From: Gemmatimonadales bacterium UBA2960
GTDB taxonomy: Bacteria; Gemmatimonadota; Gemmatimonadetes; Longimicrobiales; Gaopeijiaceae
Direction: 5' to 3'
DNA length: 8,213 bases
Assembly: GCA_002348465.1 (NCBI GenBank)
Contig: DEBI01000078.1
Span: 8,724 to 16,936, forward strand
The position numbers and the translations under genes were made by a program. Below the pieces are notes generated by a model. That model was given only the letters and a program-made list of their open reading frames with translations. It had not been told where the DNA came from and did not search any database. The stretch's first letter is position 1. Every line of letters begins with the position of its first letter. Of the stretch, positions 1 through 5,548 are shown piece after piece.

Positions 1-78
1 GGCCCAGCCCAAAATCTCAATGGCAGCCAGACGCTCGGCCGACAACCCGAGATCCGCAAAACTCTTATTGTTCACCAC
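1..78 (-). CDS. DEAD-box RNA helicase, N-terminal fragment cut by window edge
   Basis: Only the first 26 codons are inside the window. They read VVNNKSFADLGLSAERLAAI followed by EILGWA. This is the N-terminal part of the DEAD-box Q-motif region: an aromatic residue, DLGLS, a short helix, then the Gly-Trp before the expected PTPIQ. Members of the family unwind or remodel RNA duplexes using ATP. The start is GTG at 78, because an in-frame TGA lies 12 bases upstream of it. A GAGG Shine-Dalgarno sits 7 bases before that GTG; a second GTG follows immediately and is a possible alternative. It is transcribed divergently from the phosphatase at 302. Its opening resembles that of the protein at 3023-4555 (KSFxDLGLSxE in both), so the two may be paralogues. 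Whether this copy keeps the catalytic motifs cannot be seen here. Confidence 0.72.
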   Translation of the reverse strand, partial: MVNNKSFADLGLSAERLAAIEILGWA

Positions 79-301
79 GATCGGTCCTCACCTTCGGGGG
101 CTCCGACCATAATTTCGTTTCACCCAAGGTCGGAACGATTGCACGTGAAAGGTAACGAAGCGCCTCGACCTCAAGAAACCGAATTAAACGAATTTGACTC
201 TCACGCCTTGAATTCTGACGCACACACTGGCAAGTTCGCATTCGGATGGAAGAAGCCCCTGCTGTCTTCCCGCGAACGACCACTAGACGACCGCCGCGTC
301 C
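79..301. other. Divergent intergenic region
   Basis: This 223-base gap separates the outward-facing helicase and phosphatase genes and should contain promoters for both. I found no convincing sigma70 pair on either strand. A TTTAAT on the minus strand has no good -35 at the right distance, and a TTGACT on the plus strand has no -10. Open frames covering the gap on both strands have no recognisable protein character and no ribosome binding site. Confidence 0.5.
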
Positions 302-796
302 GTGGACACGAACAAGCCCGATTCAAATCAGACGTCGCTTCTCTTTGTCTGCCTCGGCAACATCTGCCGTTCACCGCTGGCTGAGGGAATCTTCCTCCAT
401 CTAGTGAAGGAGGCTGGTCTCACTGACCGCTTCGAAATCGACTCTGCGGGCACCGGTGCATGGCACGTAGGTGAGAGTCCTGACGCACGCGCAGCTATGG
501 TCGCAAGCCGACACGGCGTCGAATTGGGAAGCCGCGCTCGGCAGATTACTCAAGAGGACTTGCACCGGTTTGATTACGTTATCGCAATGGACCGTGAGAA
601 CCTCCGCAACATTGAACGCTTGGCAGAGCCGAACGGGTCAGGCGCCAAGATTCACTTGCTTCGCGAGTATGATGATGGGAGCGAAGGAGATGAGGTTCCG
701 GACCCCTACTACGGTGGAGCGAGCGGATTTGAGACTGTCTACGAGATGGTTCATCGATCCTGTCAAAACCTTTTGGATCGATTGAAAGCGGCGTAA
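302..796 (+). CDS. Low-molecular-weight protein tyrosine phosphatase (LMW-PTP)
   Basis: The product is a 164-residue cytoplasmic phosphatase of the LMW-PTP/arsenate-reductase fold, close to the usual 150-165 residues. The catalytic P-loop is VCLGNICRSP at residues 16-25, with nucleophile Cys17, Cys22 and phosphate-binding Arg23. The general-acid loop is DPYYGG, with Asp134. Both active-site elements are intact, so it should be active on phosphotyrosine or low-molecular phosphate esters. In many bacteria such enzymes pair with a tyrosine kinase or an exopolysaccharide system, but no such partner is next to this one. The start must be GTG at 302: a TAG lies in frame at 284-286 and no other start codon precedes the P-loop. 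No Shine-Dalgarno is visible upstream, so initiation may be leaderless or SD-independent. It converges with the aminotransferase, 49 bases away, and I see no clear terminator between them. Confidence 0.93.
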   Translation: MDTNKPDSNQTSLLFVCLGNICRSPLAEGIFLHLVKEAGLTDRFEIDSAGTGAWHVGESPDARAAMVASRHGVELGSRARQITQEDLHRFDYVIAMDRENLRNIERLAEPNGSGAKIHLLREYDDGSEGDEVPDPYYGGASGFETVYEMVHRSCQNLLDRLKAA

Positions 797-845
797 GCGA
801 CGAACTCTTCTCTCAACCTGCCAGTTATGGTGAGCTGCTCCAAGC

Positions 846-2027
846 TTACTGCGCAGAAGAGATCCGCATAAATGCCTCCTCGATCACTTCGTCCGAAGAA
901 GCGAAACTCATGCGAACCCAGCGATCATCTCCAAACGCTGCCCCCGGCACTAGCGCTACCCCCTTCTCCTGAAGGAGCTGGCTACACCATTGCGTTGCGC
1001 TGGTGATCTCCTCATCGAATAAGTCTTCGACACAAAAGAATAGGTAGAATGCCCCGGACGGCCTTATAAATGGAACGCCAGGGAGAAGCTCATCCATCAG
1101 ACGGCACACCAGCTCGCGGCGGCGGGCAAAGGCCTGACCCATCGAAGCGAGTGCACTGCCCACGCTGTCCTTTTCCGTGAATGCGGAGAGCGCCGCGAAC
1201 TGAGAAGGTGTCGCCGCGTTCGATGTTATTTGGCTCTGCAGGGCTGAAAACTTCTTTGTCACCTCAGTGTCGGCATAGGTGAAGCCAATGCGCCACCCGG
1301 TCATCGCAAAGCTCTTCGAGGCACCGTCGATCAACACATGTGGGCCAAGAGTACCCGGAGCGAGACTGAGGATACCCGGAGCTGCACCCTCACCCTCATG
1401 GTAAATGTGACGATAGATCTCGTCGCTCAAAAGCCACACACCGCGTTCGCGACACCACTTCGCTAGCTCACACAATTCATCCTCAGAATAAACGGCCCCA
1501 GTCGGGTTACAGGGCGTGTTTATGATCAGTCCGCGTGTCGCATCGGTAACAGATTGATCCAAGTCAGCCGGAGTCACCTTAAAGTCGTTGGACTGTCGCC
1601 CGAAGACCTCTATTGGTTCAGCCCGCGCGATCTTGATCAAGTCCGGATAGGTAGTCCAGTATGGCGCCGCTACTAGAACCTCATCGCCAGGCCCGAACAG
1701 AGTGAATATTGCGTTAAAGAGTGCCTGCTTAGCCCCAGTGGTCACTACTACACCGTCTGGATCCATAGCGCGACCCGAACGATCACTGAGCCTCTCAGCG
1801 ATCGCTACTCTCAACTCTGGAATACCCGCAGTTGGCGTATAGCGAGTTCGACCTTCACTTATTGCAGCCTTACCCGCCTCAGCAATAAACGCAGGGGTAT
1901 CAAAATCCGGCTCTCCTGCGCTCAGATTGATGATATCCCGACCGTCTGCCGCTAGCTTTTTTGCCAGAGTACTCACTGCAATCGTAGCGGACGGCTTGAG
2001 CTTCTCTACATTGGCGCTGAACCGCAT
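846..2027 (-). CDS. aspC: Class I pyridoxal-phosphate aspartate aminotransferase
   Basis: The product is a 393-residue fold-type I aminotransferase that should exchange the amino group between aspartate (or a similar amino acid) and 2-oxoglutarate in the cytoplasm. The N-terminal KPSATIAVSTLAKKL and the AGEPDFDTP block match the Thermus-type (class Ib) aspartate aminotransferases. Visible active-site residues are NPTG (Asn174), SDEIY (Asp202 and Tyr205, pyridine ring contacts), SKSFAMTGWR (Lys238 Schiff base, Arg246 phosphate contact) and VRMSFA (Arg372, substrate alpha-carboxylate). The start is ATG at 2027, with GAGG five bases upstream. An in-frame extension to 2087 adds 20 residues that do not belong to the family and would overlap the neighbouring gene's start, so I reject it. 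The substrate may be broader than aspartate (prephenate or aromatic acids), so the symbol is tentative. It is divergent from the operon starting at 2081. Confidence 0.92.
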   Translation of the reverse strand: MRFSANVEKLKPSATIAVSTLAKKLAADGRDIINLSAGEPDFDTPAFIAEAGKAAISEGRTRYTPTAGIPELRVAIAERLSDRSGRAMDPDGVVVTTGAKQALFNAIFTLFGPGDEVLVAAPYWTTYPDLIKIARAEPIEVFGRQSNDFKVTPADLDQSVTDATRGLIINTPCNPTGAVYSEDELCELAKWCRERGVWLLSDEIYRHIYHEGEGAAPGILSLAPGTLGPHVLIDGASKSFAMTGWRIGFTYADTEVTKKFSALQSQITSNAATPSQFAALSAFTEKDSVGSALASMGQAFARRRELVCRLMDELLPGVPFIRPSGAFYLFFCVEDLFDEEITSATQWCSQLLQEKGVALVPGAAFGDDRWVRMSFASSDEVIEEAFMRISSAQ

Positions 2028-2059
2028 CTGAACCTCGCTTAAAGACCGGGAGAACCCGA

Positions 2060-2087
2060 AATATGGCAGGAGGCTCCACGGTGACAA
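2060..2087 (-). promoter_or_regulatory. Candidate sigma70-type promoter of the aminotransferase gene
   Basis: On the minus strand a TTGTCA (-35, plus positions 2082-2087, five of six to consensus) is followed after 16 bases by CATATT (-10, plus 2060-2065, four of six). Transcription would begin near 2053, giving a leader of about 26 bases before the ATG at 2027 and retaining its GAGG. The element overlaps the start codon and ribosome binding site of the opposing gene at 2081, so transcription from it may interfere with that gene. Confidence 0.4.
2068..2073 (+). promoter_or_regulatory. Strong Shine-Dalgarno deciding the start at 2081
   Basis: AGGAGG lies seven bases before GTG 2081, which is ideal spacing. 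The alternative in-frame ATG at 2063 would place this sequence inside its own coding region and has no Shine-Dalgarno of its own, so GTG 2081 is the better start. Confidence 0.7.
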
Positions 2088-2674
2088 ACCCGATCGACAT
2101 CTGGTATGACTTTGTCGACCCCGCCTCTGTGCTGCTCATGCTAGAGATCGAGGCGGCACGACGAGATGGCGAATCATGGGCTCTTGATTCCTGCATCAAA
2201 TGGCGAGCGCTCGAAATGCGTCCACCACCTAGCCCATTGGTGAGTCTCGACGACCCAGAAGTCTCTTCCTTGTGGGAATCAGCAATTCCTCTGGCGCAGC
2301 AGATTGGCGTCAAGCTGAATCCTCCACATCTTGTCCCATGGACTCGAAAAGCCCATGAATTGATTGCTCACGCAGAGGAAGCGAGTAGAGAATCATCCCA
2401 TTCTTTGAGGCTTGCGGTAGCGAAAGCATACGCAATTAAGGGTCGGGATATCGGCCGGGTAGACGTTCTAGTAAAGATCGCTACGGACCATGGATCTGAC
2501 CGTACTGAGTGCAAAGCAGTCCTCGACGTCGACAGGTACGAAGCGGTTGTGCAAGGTTCGGCACAAAAAGCCAAAGCCGCATCTGTGACGCGCCCGCCGA
2601 CGATCGTCAAAGGACTAAAGCGTCTGGAGGGCTTCCACAATAGGACTGCGCTCGGCACCTTACTCGGCACCTGA
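2081..2674 (+). CDS. DsbA / HCCA-isomerase-fold protein lacking the CxxC active site
   Basis: This 197-residue protein has the layout of the DsbA-like thioredoxin family (FrnE / 2-hydroxychromene-2-carboxylate isomerase / GST-kappa group). It starts with the first beta-strand IDIWYDF and continues with a long helical insertion containing the family-like TRKAHELIAHAEEA segment. The helical region then runs on as AKAYAIKGRDIGRVDVL, and the protein ends with the cis-proline motif RPPTIV (Pro173) and a terminal helix. Where FrnE-type proteins have CPWC after the first strand, this protein has DPAS (residues 13-16), so thiol-disulfide exchange through that site is impossible. The Ser-containing pattern is nearer to HCCA isomerase/GST-kappa, in which a serine at this site activates glutathione, but Asp replaces the usual Ser before the proline. 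There is no signal peptide, so it is probably cytoplasmic. It is the first gene of a three-gene operon; the next gene starts 32 bases downstream. Its substrate is unknown. Confidence 0.85.
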   Translation: MTNPIDIWYDFVDPASVLLMLEIEAARRDGESWALDSCIKWRALEMRPPPSPLVSLDDPEVSSLWESAIPLAQQIGVKLNPPHLVPWTRKAHELIAHAEEASRESSHSLRLAVAKAYAIKGRDIGRVDVLVKIATDHGSDRTECKAVLDVDRYEAVVQGSAQKAKAASVTRPPTIVKGLKRLEGFHNRTALGTLLGT

Positions 2675-2706
2675 AAGACTGCCAAAGCCCCTCACTCTCT
2701 CGGACC

Positions 2707-3009
2707 ATGGCCGGTTATAGAAGAAAGACAGCGAGTTCACCAAGCGAGGTCCTCGAGCAAGCCGAGACCTTCCTTCCCGACATGTTGGGACTCCAATGCT
2801 CTGAAAAGACTGACCACGAGGCGACGTGGGCGGGCACCGAGGGCACCGTCACCATCTCCGCTCACCGTCACGGACCATACACTGACGTAGTAGCGGATAC
2901 TGACCAACTCCGCACTTCGCGGCTCGACTACGAGCTGCAGCGTCTACTCACCCAATTGCCATACGAGCCAGGGGACGCGGGTGGTCCGGGTTCGGGCGAG
3001 CCGAGCTAA
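2707..3009 (+). CDS. Conserved-looking hypothetical protein, 100 residues
   Basis: I do not recognise this protein. It appears to be a small soluble alpha/beta domain. It begins with a basic N-terminus (YRRKT), followed by an amphipathic helix around residues 12-24. Three beta-like stretches follow, through ATWAGTEGTVTISAHRHGPY. A last helix (RLDYELQRLLTQLP) leads to a flexible Gly/Pro/acidic tail (GDAGGPGSGEPS). It has no signal peptide or membrane segment and a single cysteine. The start is ATG 2707; the Shine-Dalgarno is poor, which suits translational coupling in an operon. The gene is real by context: it fits between two same-strand genes with gaps of 32 and 13 bases. The short spacing to the DEAD-like gene suggests a functional link with it. 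The role is unknown. Confidence 0.8.
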   Translation: MAGYRRKTASSPSEVLEQAETFLPDMLGLQCSEKTDHEATWAGTEGTVTISAHRHGPYTDVVADTDQLRTSRLDYELQRLLTQLPYEPGDAGGPGSGEPS

Positions 3010-3022
3010 CTGAGAGATCTCC

Positions 3023-4555
3023 GTGAAATCGTTCGAAGACCTAGGCCTCTCCTCTGAGATCACCGAGGCCCTCGCTGGGGAAGGCATAGAGATACCAACT
3101 CCGCTACAAGAAGCCGCCATCCCAACAGTCGCCAAAGGCAACAACATTGTGCTCAAGGCTGGTCCCGGATCAGGCCTCCTCGCGACATGGTTGGTCGGAC
3201 TGCTGGAACACATTGAGCCAAGTGACAACAAGGTTCAGTGCGTTGTGCTTTGTGCTACTCCGGAAACTGCGGACCGGCTCGCTGAATCAGCCGCTCGACT
3301 ATCAACTATGACGGGACATTCCATAGCGGCCCTAGGATCTTCTTGGACTCTGCACGGCCAAGCAAATCTTCTCTTCACAACACCTGACGATCTCCTAGCT
3401 GCACTAGAACAGAATGTCGTGGATGTTTCATCCACCCAGGTGCTCGTAGTTGATCAGGCTCAGTCTATCGAGCACGTCAGTGGTCTCCAATCCTTAGAGC
3501 ACACCCTAGGATATCTGCCTAGAGGTACCCAGCGCATCCTGAGCAGCCTCCCTATCACCACTGGAGTTCAGGACCTTATCGGAAGGCATTTCAAGCGAAC
3601 CGTAACGCTACCGACACCCACATCCGATGTGCCGAAGCGGGGACAGATACGGTTCCGTATCGCACCAGAGCCGACTGAGGCTGCAGCCTTAGCGATAGTT
3701 GACGAACTGATTACGAATGGTGCCCAACACGTTCTTGTTTTCTGCCGGAGCGAGGATCGAGCAGCAGATGTCGGCGATTACCTTACGCTACACGGATTCA
3801 TAGCTGGCGCTCCCGGCGACACATCTGTTCCAGTGTGGCTCGGCATCGATGCCCTGGAAGCACGCTCAGGCATTGAAAACAATGAGGGCTTGGCCGTCAT
3901 AAGCTGTGATCCACCGGCTGACCCTGATACGCTCGACAGGCGCCATTCGATTACCTCAGACGGTATTGTGGTAGTGCTACCAAGGGAGGTCGCCCATCTG
4001 CGCATGCTAGGAAAACAAACTGGCTATGAAACCATCCCTTTCCCGCCACCGATGCGAGACAGGGGTGTGACCGATCAGATCCGGCATATGCTAGAACCGG
4101 AACTGCAGGACGGAGATATTGCTCCATATATCGACTCTCTTGAGCCGATCTTCCGAGAACACGACCCGGTGGAAGTAGCAGCAGCAGCTGTAGCTCTGCT
4201 AAGAAAAAAATCAGGGTCCACAGACCATGCTCAAACACAGGGATTATCAACTGCCGCAGCCCGAGCATCCGGAACTCCTTCGTGGTCCAAGCTGTTCGTA
4301 GGTGTCGGTGAGCGTGACGGACTCAGTAAGGGCGACCTTCTTGGCGCGATCACAGGTGAGGCTGCATTAACTGGTGATTCAGTCGGGCGAATAGAGATCC
4401 GGGAGAGCCACTCCCTAGTTGAGGTCCACGAGTCAGTAGCCCGGAAAGTGATTCAAGCTCTCAATGGTACGAGCCTACGAGGCCGCGCAGCGAGAGTGGA
4501 CTTCGACCGCCCTCGTGCCAAGCCAACAACCCGAAAAGGTAGTCCCGCACGCTGA
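3023..4555 (+). CDS. DEAD-box helicase-like pseudoenzyme with C-terminal DbpA RNA-binding domain
   Basis: This 510-residue protein has the full DEAD-box architecture. The Q-motif region (Phe4, PTPLQ at 25-29) is intact, followed by RecA-like domain 1 (to about 205), RecA-like domain 2 (about 206-340) and a linker. A DbpA-type RNA-binding domain lies at about 421-496, with WSKLFVGVGERDGL, GDLLGAITGEA, GRIEIRES and VDFDRP. The catalytic motifs are not intact. Motif I is AGPGSGLL (46-53) instead of AxTGSGKT, motif II is DQAQ (144-147) instead of DEAD, and motif III is SSL instead of SAT. The motif V/VI region (ISCDPPADPDTLDRRHS) lacks the HRxGRxGR arginines. ATP hydrolysis and unwinding are therefore unlikely, whereas RNA binding through the DbpA domain, which in DbpA targets a 23S rRNA hairpin, looks preserved. 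The reading frame is uninterrupted, so this is divergence under selection rather than decay. The start is GTG with a weak GAGAG six bases upstream. It is the last gene of the operon and a terminator follows directly. Confidence 0.92.
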   Translation: MKSFEDLGLSSEITEALAGEGIEIPTPLQEAAIPTVAKGNNIVLKAGPGSGLLATWLVGLLEHIEPSDNKVQCVVLCATPETADRLAESAARLSTMTGHSIAALGSSWTLHGQANLLFTTPDDLLAALEQNVVDVSSTQVLVVDQAQSIEHVSGLQSLEHTLGYLPRGTQRILSSLPITTGVQDLIGRHFKRTVTLPTPTSDVPKRGQIRFRIAPEPTEAAALAIVDELITNGAQHVLVFCRSEDRAADVGDYLTLHGFIAGAPGDTSVPVWLGIDALEARSGIENNEGLAVISCDPPADPDTLDRRHSITSDGIVVVLPREVAHLRMLGKQTGYETIPFPPPMRDRGVTDQIRHMLEPELQDGDIAPYIDSLEPIFREHDPVEVAAAAVALLRKKSGSTDHAQTQGLSTAAARASGTPSWSKLFVGVGERDGLSKGDLLGAITGEAALTGDSVGRIEIRESHSLVEVHESVARKVIQALNGTSLRGRAARVDFDRPRAKPTTRKGSPAR

Positions 4556-4556
4556 C

Positions 4557-4593
4557 AAAGAGGCCACGTCGCATATGCGACGCGGCCTCTTTT
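4557..4593 (+). terminator. Intrinsic terminator of the pseudohelicase operon
   Basis: A long hairpin begins two bases after the stop codon. AAAGAGGCC (4557-4565) pairs with GGCCTCTTT (4584-4592), an A/C mismatch follows, and CGTCGC pairs with GCGACG around a CATATG-centred loop. The plus strand continues TTTTACTTTATT. On the minus strand the hairpin is followed only by TTTG, so it may also stop transcription arriving from HU, but less efficiently. Confidence 0.85.
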
Positions 4594-4609
4594 ACTTTAT
4601 TCGGCCCAA

Positions 4610-4645
4610 GGCTCCTTCGAGAAGGAGCTACTCTAGGCTAGCTCC
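4610..4645. repeat. Overlapping inverted repeats between convergent genes
   Basis: Three related blocks lie in a row: GCTCCTT (4611-4617), AAGGAGCTA (4622-4630) and TAGCTCC (4639-4645). The central block can pair with the left one (7 bp, loop CGAG) or with the right one (7 bp, 8-base loop), but not fully with both. Neither hairpin is followed by a T-tract, so neither is a classical terminator. They sit just downstream of HU, in its 3' untranslated region, and could be RNA-stabilising 3' ends. Confidence 0.5.
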
Positions 4646-4668
4646 GCCCTTTTGGCCAACCGAAAGAC

Positions 4669-4953
4669 TCAGTTCACAGAGTCCTTCAGACCCTTACCGG
4701 CCTTGAACGCAGGACTGTTGCTCGCAGAGATATGAATCGATTGCCCTGTGCGGGGGTTGCGACCCATACGAGCCTTGCGGTGCTTGACCTCAAACGTGCC
4801 GAAGCCAGTAATCTGGACCCGATGACCACCACGCAGAGCACCGGCGATAATCCCGTCACTAGGGGAGAACATCGCGTCTACCGCATCGGATGCGGCAGCT
4901 TTAGTCATGCCAGTAGCTGAGGCGAGGGCATCCACAAGGTCGGACTTGTTCAT
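4669..4953 (-). CDS. hup: HU-family nucleoid (histone-like DNA-binding) protein
   Basis: This 94-residue protein is of the HU/IHF family, a dimeric nucleoid protein that binds and bends DNA with little sequence preference. The opening MNKSDLVDALASATGMTKAAA is the helical dimer domain. The DNA-contacting parts are VQITGFGTFEV and the beta-arm with the family signature GRNPRTG at 64-70, followed by SPAFKAGKGLKDSVN. Compared with the usual 90 residues there are about four extra residues between the second and third elements (FSPSDGIIAGALRGG). The start ATG 4953 has AGGAG seven bases upstream. The general type (HU versus IHF) cannot be settled from the sequence, but the generic arm favours HU. 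A sigma70-type promoter lies about 150 bases upstream, so it is probably transcribed separately from infA. It converges on the pseudohelicase operon. Confidence 0.95.
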   Translation of the reverse strand: MNKSDLVDALASATGMTKAAASDAVDAMFSPSDGIIAGALRGGHRVQITGFGTFEVKHRKARMGRNPRTGQSIHISASNSPAFKAGKGLKDSVN

Positions 4954-5110
4954 CTGATGGCTCCTAATTTGGAACGAGAATGATGGAAATTTCGCGACCG
5001 AGGCCGCAGTACGTGCAGACCGAATAAACTAAGAAATCCGTAGTACCTAGAGCACCTGAAAAGCCCTTTAGGATCAAGTGTTTCCGTGCCTGCGAATAAC
5101 AGCATAAACT

Positions 5111-5139
5111 AGGGTACACACCCCTCTCCGAGCCGTCAA
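5111..5139 (-). promoter_or_regulatory. Candidate sigma70-type promoter of the HU gene
   Basis: On the minus strand TTGACG (plus 5134-5139, five of six to the -35 consensus) is followed by exactly 17 bases and then TACCCT (plus 5111-5116, three of six to the -10 consensus, with both invariant ends of the hexamer kept). Transcription would begin near 5104 and give a leader of about 150 bases. This is the best promoter match in the right half of the window. Confidence 0.5.
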
Positions 5140-5142
5140 GGG

Positions 5143-5168
5143 AAAAACCGGTGAAAACCCGCGCGGTT
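5143..5168 (-). terminator. Weak terminator-like hairpin after infA
   Basis: On the minus strand AACCG pairs with CGGTT across a 16-base region that can form a few further G-C pairs, and the second arm runs into TTTTT then CCC. The stem is short, so this is a weak candidate. Its position, about 115 bases beyond the infA stop and directly before the HU promoter, is where a terminator would be expected. Confidence 0.3.
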
Positions 5169-5283
5169 ACTTGCGATTCTCATCCTCGTGTACGCTGGTC
5201 GCCCTGGAGTTCCATTCCGAGCTTCCGCTCATCTAATACCGGCCACTCGATACCACATGCAGTACCGAAGGCTTTGTGCCCTA

Positions 5284-5508
5284 CTATTTGTACCGGTAGG
5301 TAACGCGGCCTTTCGAGAGGTCGTAAGGGGACATCTCAACCTTAACTCGATCTCCTTCCAGAACCCGAATGTAGTTCTGCCGCATCTTTCCGGAGAGATA
5401 GGCATGCACCTCATGGTCGTTCTCGAGCAACACTCGAAACGTCGCGTTTGGCAGCACCTCAGTTACAGTTCCTTCAATCTCAATCGCGTCTTTTCCCACG
5501 CTTTCCAT
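5284..5508 (-). CDS. infA: Translation initiation factor IF-1
   Basis: This 74-residue single OB-fold (S1-like) protein binds the A site of the 30S subunit during initiation, together with IF-2 and IF-3. Diagnostic segments are [32 protein letters not shown] (39-48), [23 protein letters not shown] at the C-terminus, and the usual length of 72-75 residues. ATG 5508 is the first in-frame start after a TGA; GTG at codon 4 is a possible alternative. No Shine-Dalgarno is at the right distance: the bases just before the start read GCCTCCAATGG, which is pyrimidine-rich. The gene ends in tandem TAG stops. It stands alone rather than inside a ribosomal-protein operon. It follows the outer-membrane protein gene by 88 bases and precedes HU on the same strand. 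Confidence 0.97.
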   Translation of the reverse strand: MESVGKDAIEIEGTVTEVLPNATFRVLLENDHEVHAYLSGKMRQNYIRVLEGDRVKVEMSPYDLSKGRVTYRYK

Positions 5509-5548
5509 CCATTGGAGGCTTAACCCTCAGCCGGACATCCTCAGACGC

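Larger units (their letters stand above)
4954..5283. other. 330-base gap between infA and the HU gene
   Basis: No protein gene is convincing here. A 21-codon minus-strand frame at 5167-5232 has no ribosome binding site. The gap holds a weak terminator-like hairpin after infA, the candidate HU promoter, and an untranslated HU leader of roughly 150 bases that includes a weak imperfect hairpin near 5055-5075. No tRNA or known riboswitch pattern was recognised. Confidence 0.6.

Noticed and set aside
65..384. ORFs on both strands across the divergent gap (65-283 minus, 139-384 plus)
   Set aside because: They overlap the helicase and phosphatase starts in other frames, and their sequences look random.
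2039..2067. Plus-strand promoter TTAAAG-17-TATGGC for the operon
   Set aside because: Both hexamers are poor, and initiation near 2074 would remove the AGGAGG at 2068-2073.
2063..2080. ATG 2063 as start of the DsbA-fold gene
   Set aside because: It has no Shine-Dalgarno, and it would put the strong AGGAGG for GTG 2081 inside the coding region.
2028..2087. N-terminal extension of the aminotransferase to 2087
   Set aside because: The extra residues are unlike the family. The start at 2027 has its own GAGG, and the extension would overlap the opposing gene's ribosome binding site.
1900..2313. 137-residue minus-strand ORF overlapping the aminotransferase start and the DsbA-fold gene
   Set aside because: It is a frame shadow of two well-supported genes with no recognisable domain.
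5167..5232. 21-codon ORF downstream of infA on the minus strand
   Set aside because: It has no ribosome binding site and a composition without protein character, and it runs into the terminator-like hairpin.
5188..5523. 111-residue plus-strand ORF opposite infA
   Set aside because: It is antisense to a certain infA gene, with no ribosome binding site and no family resemblance.
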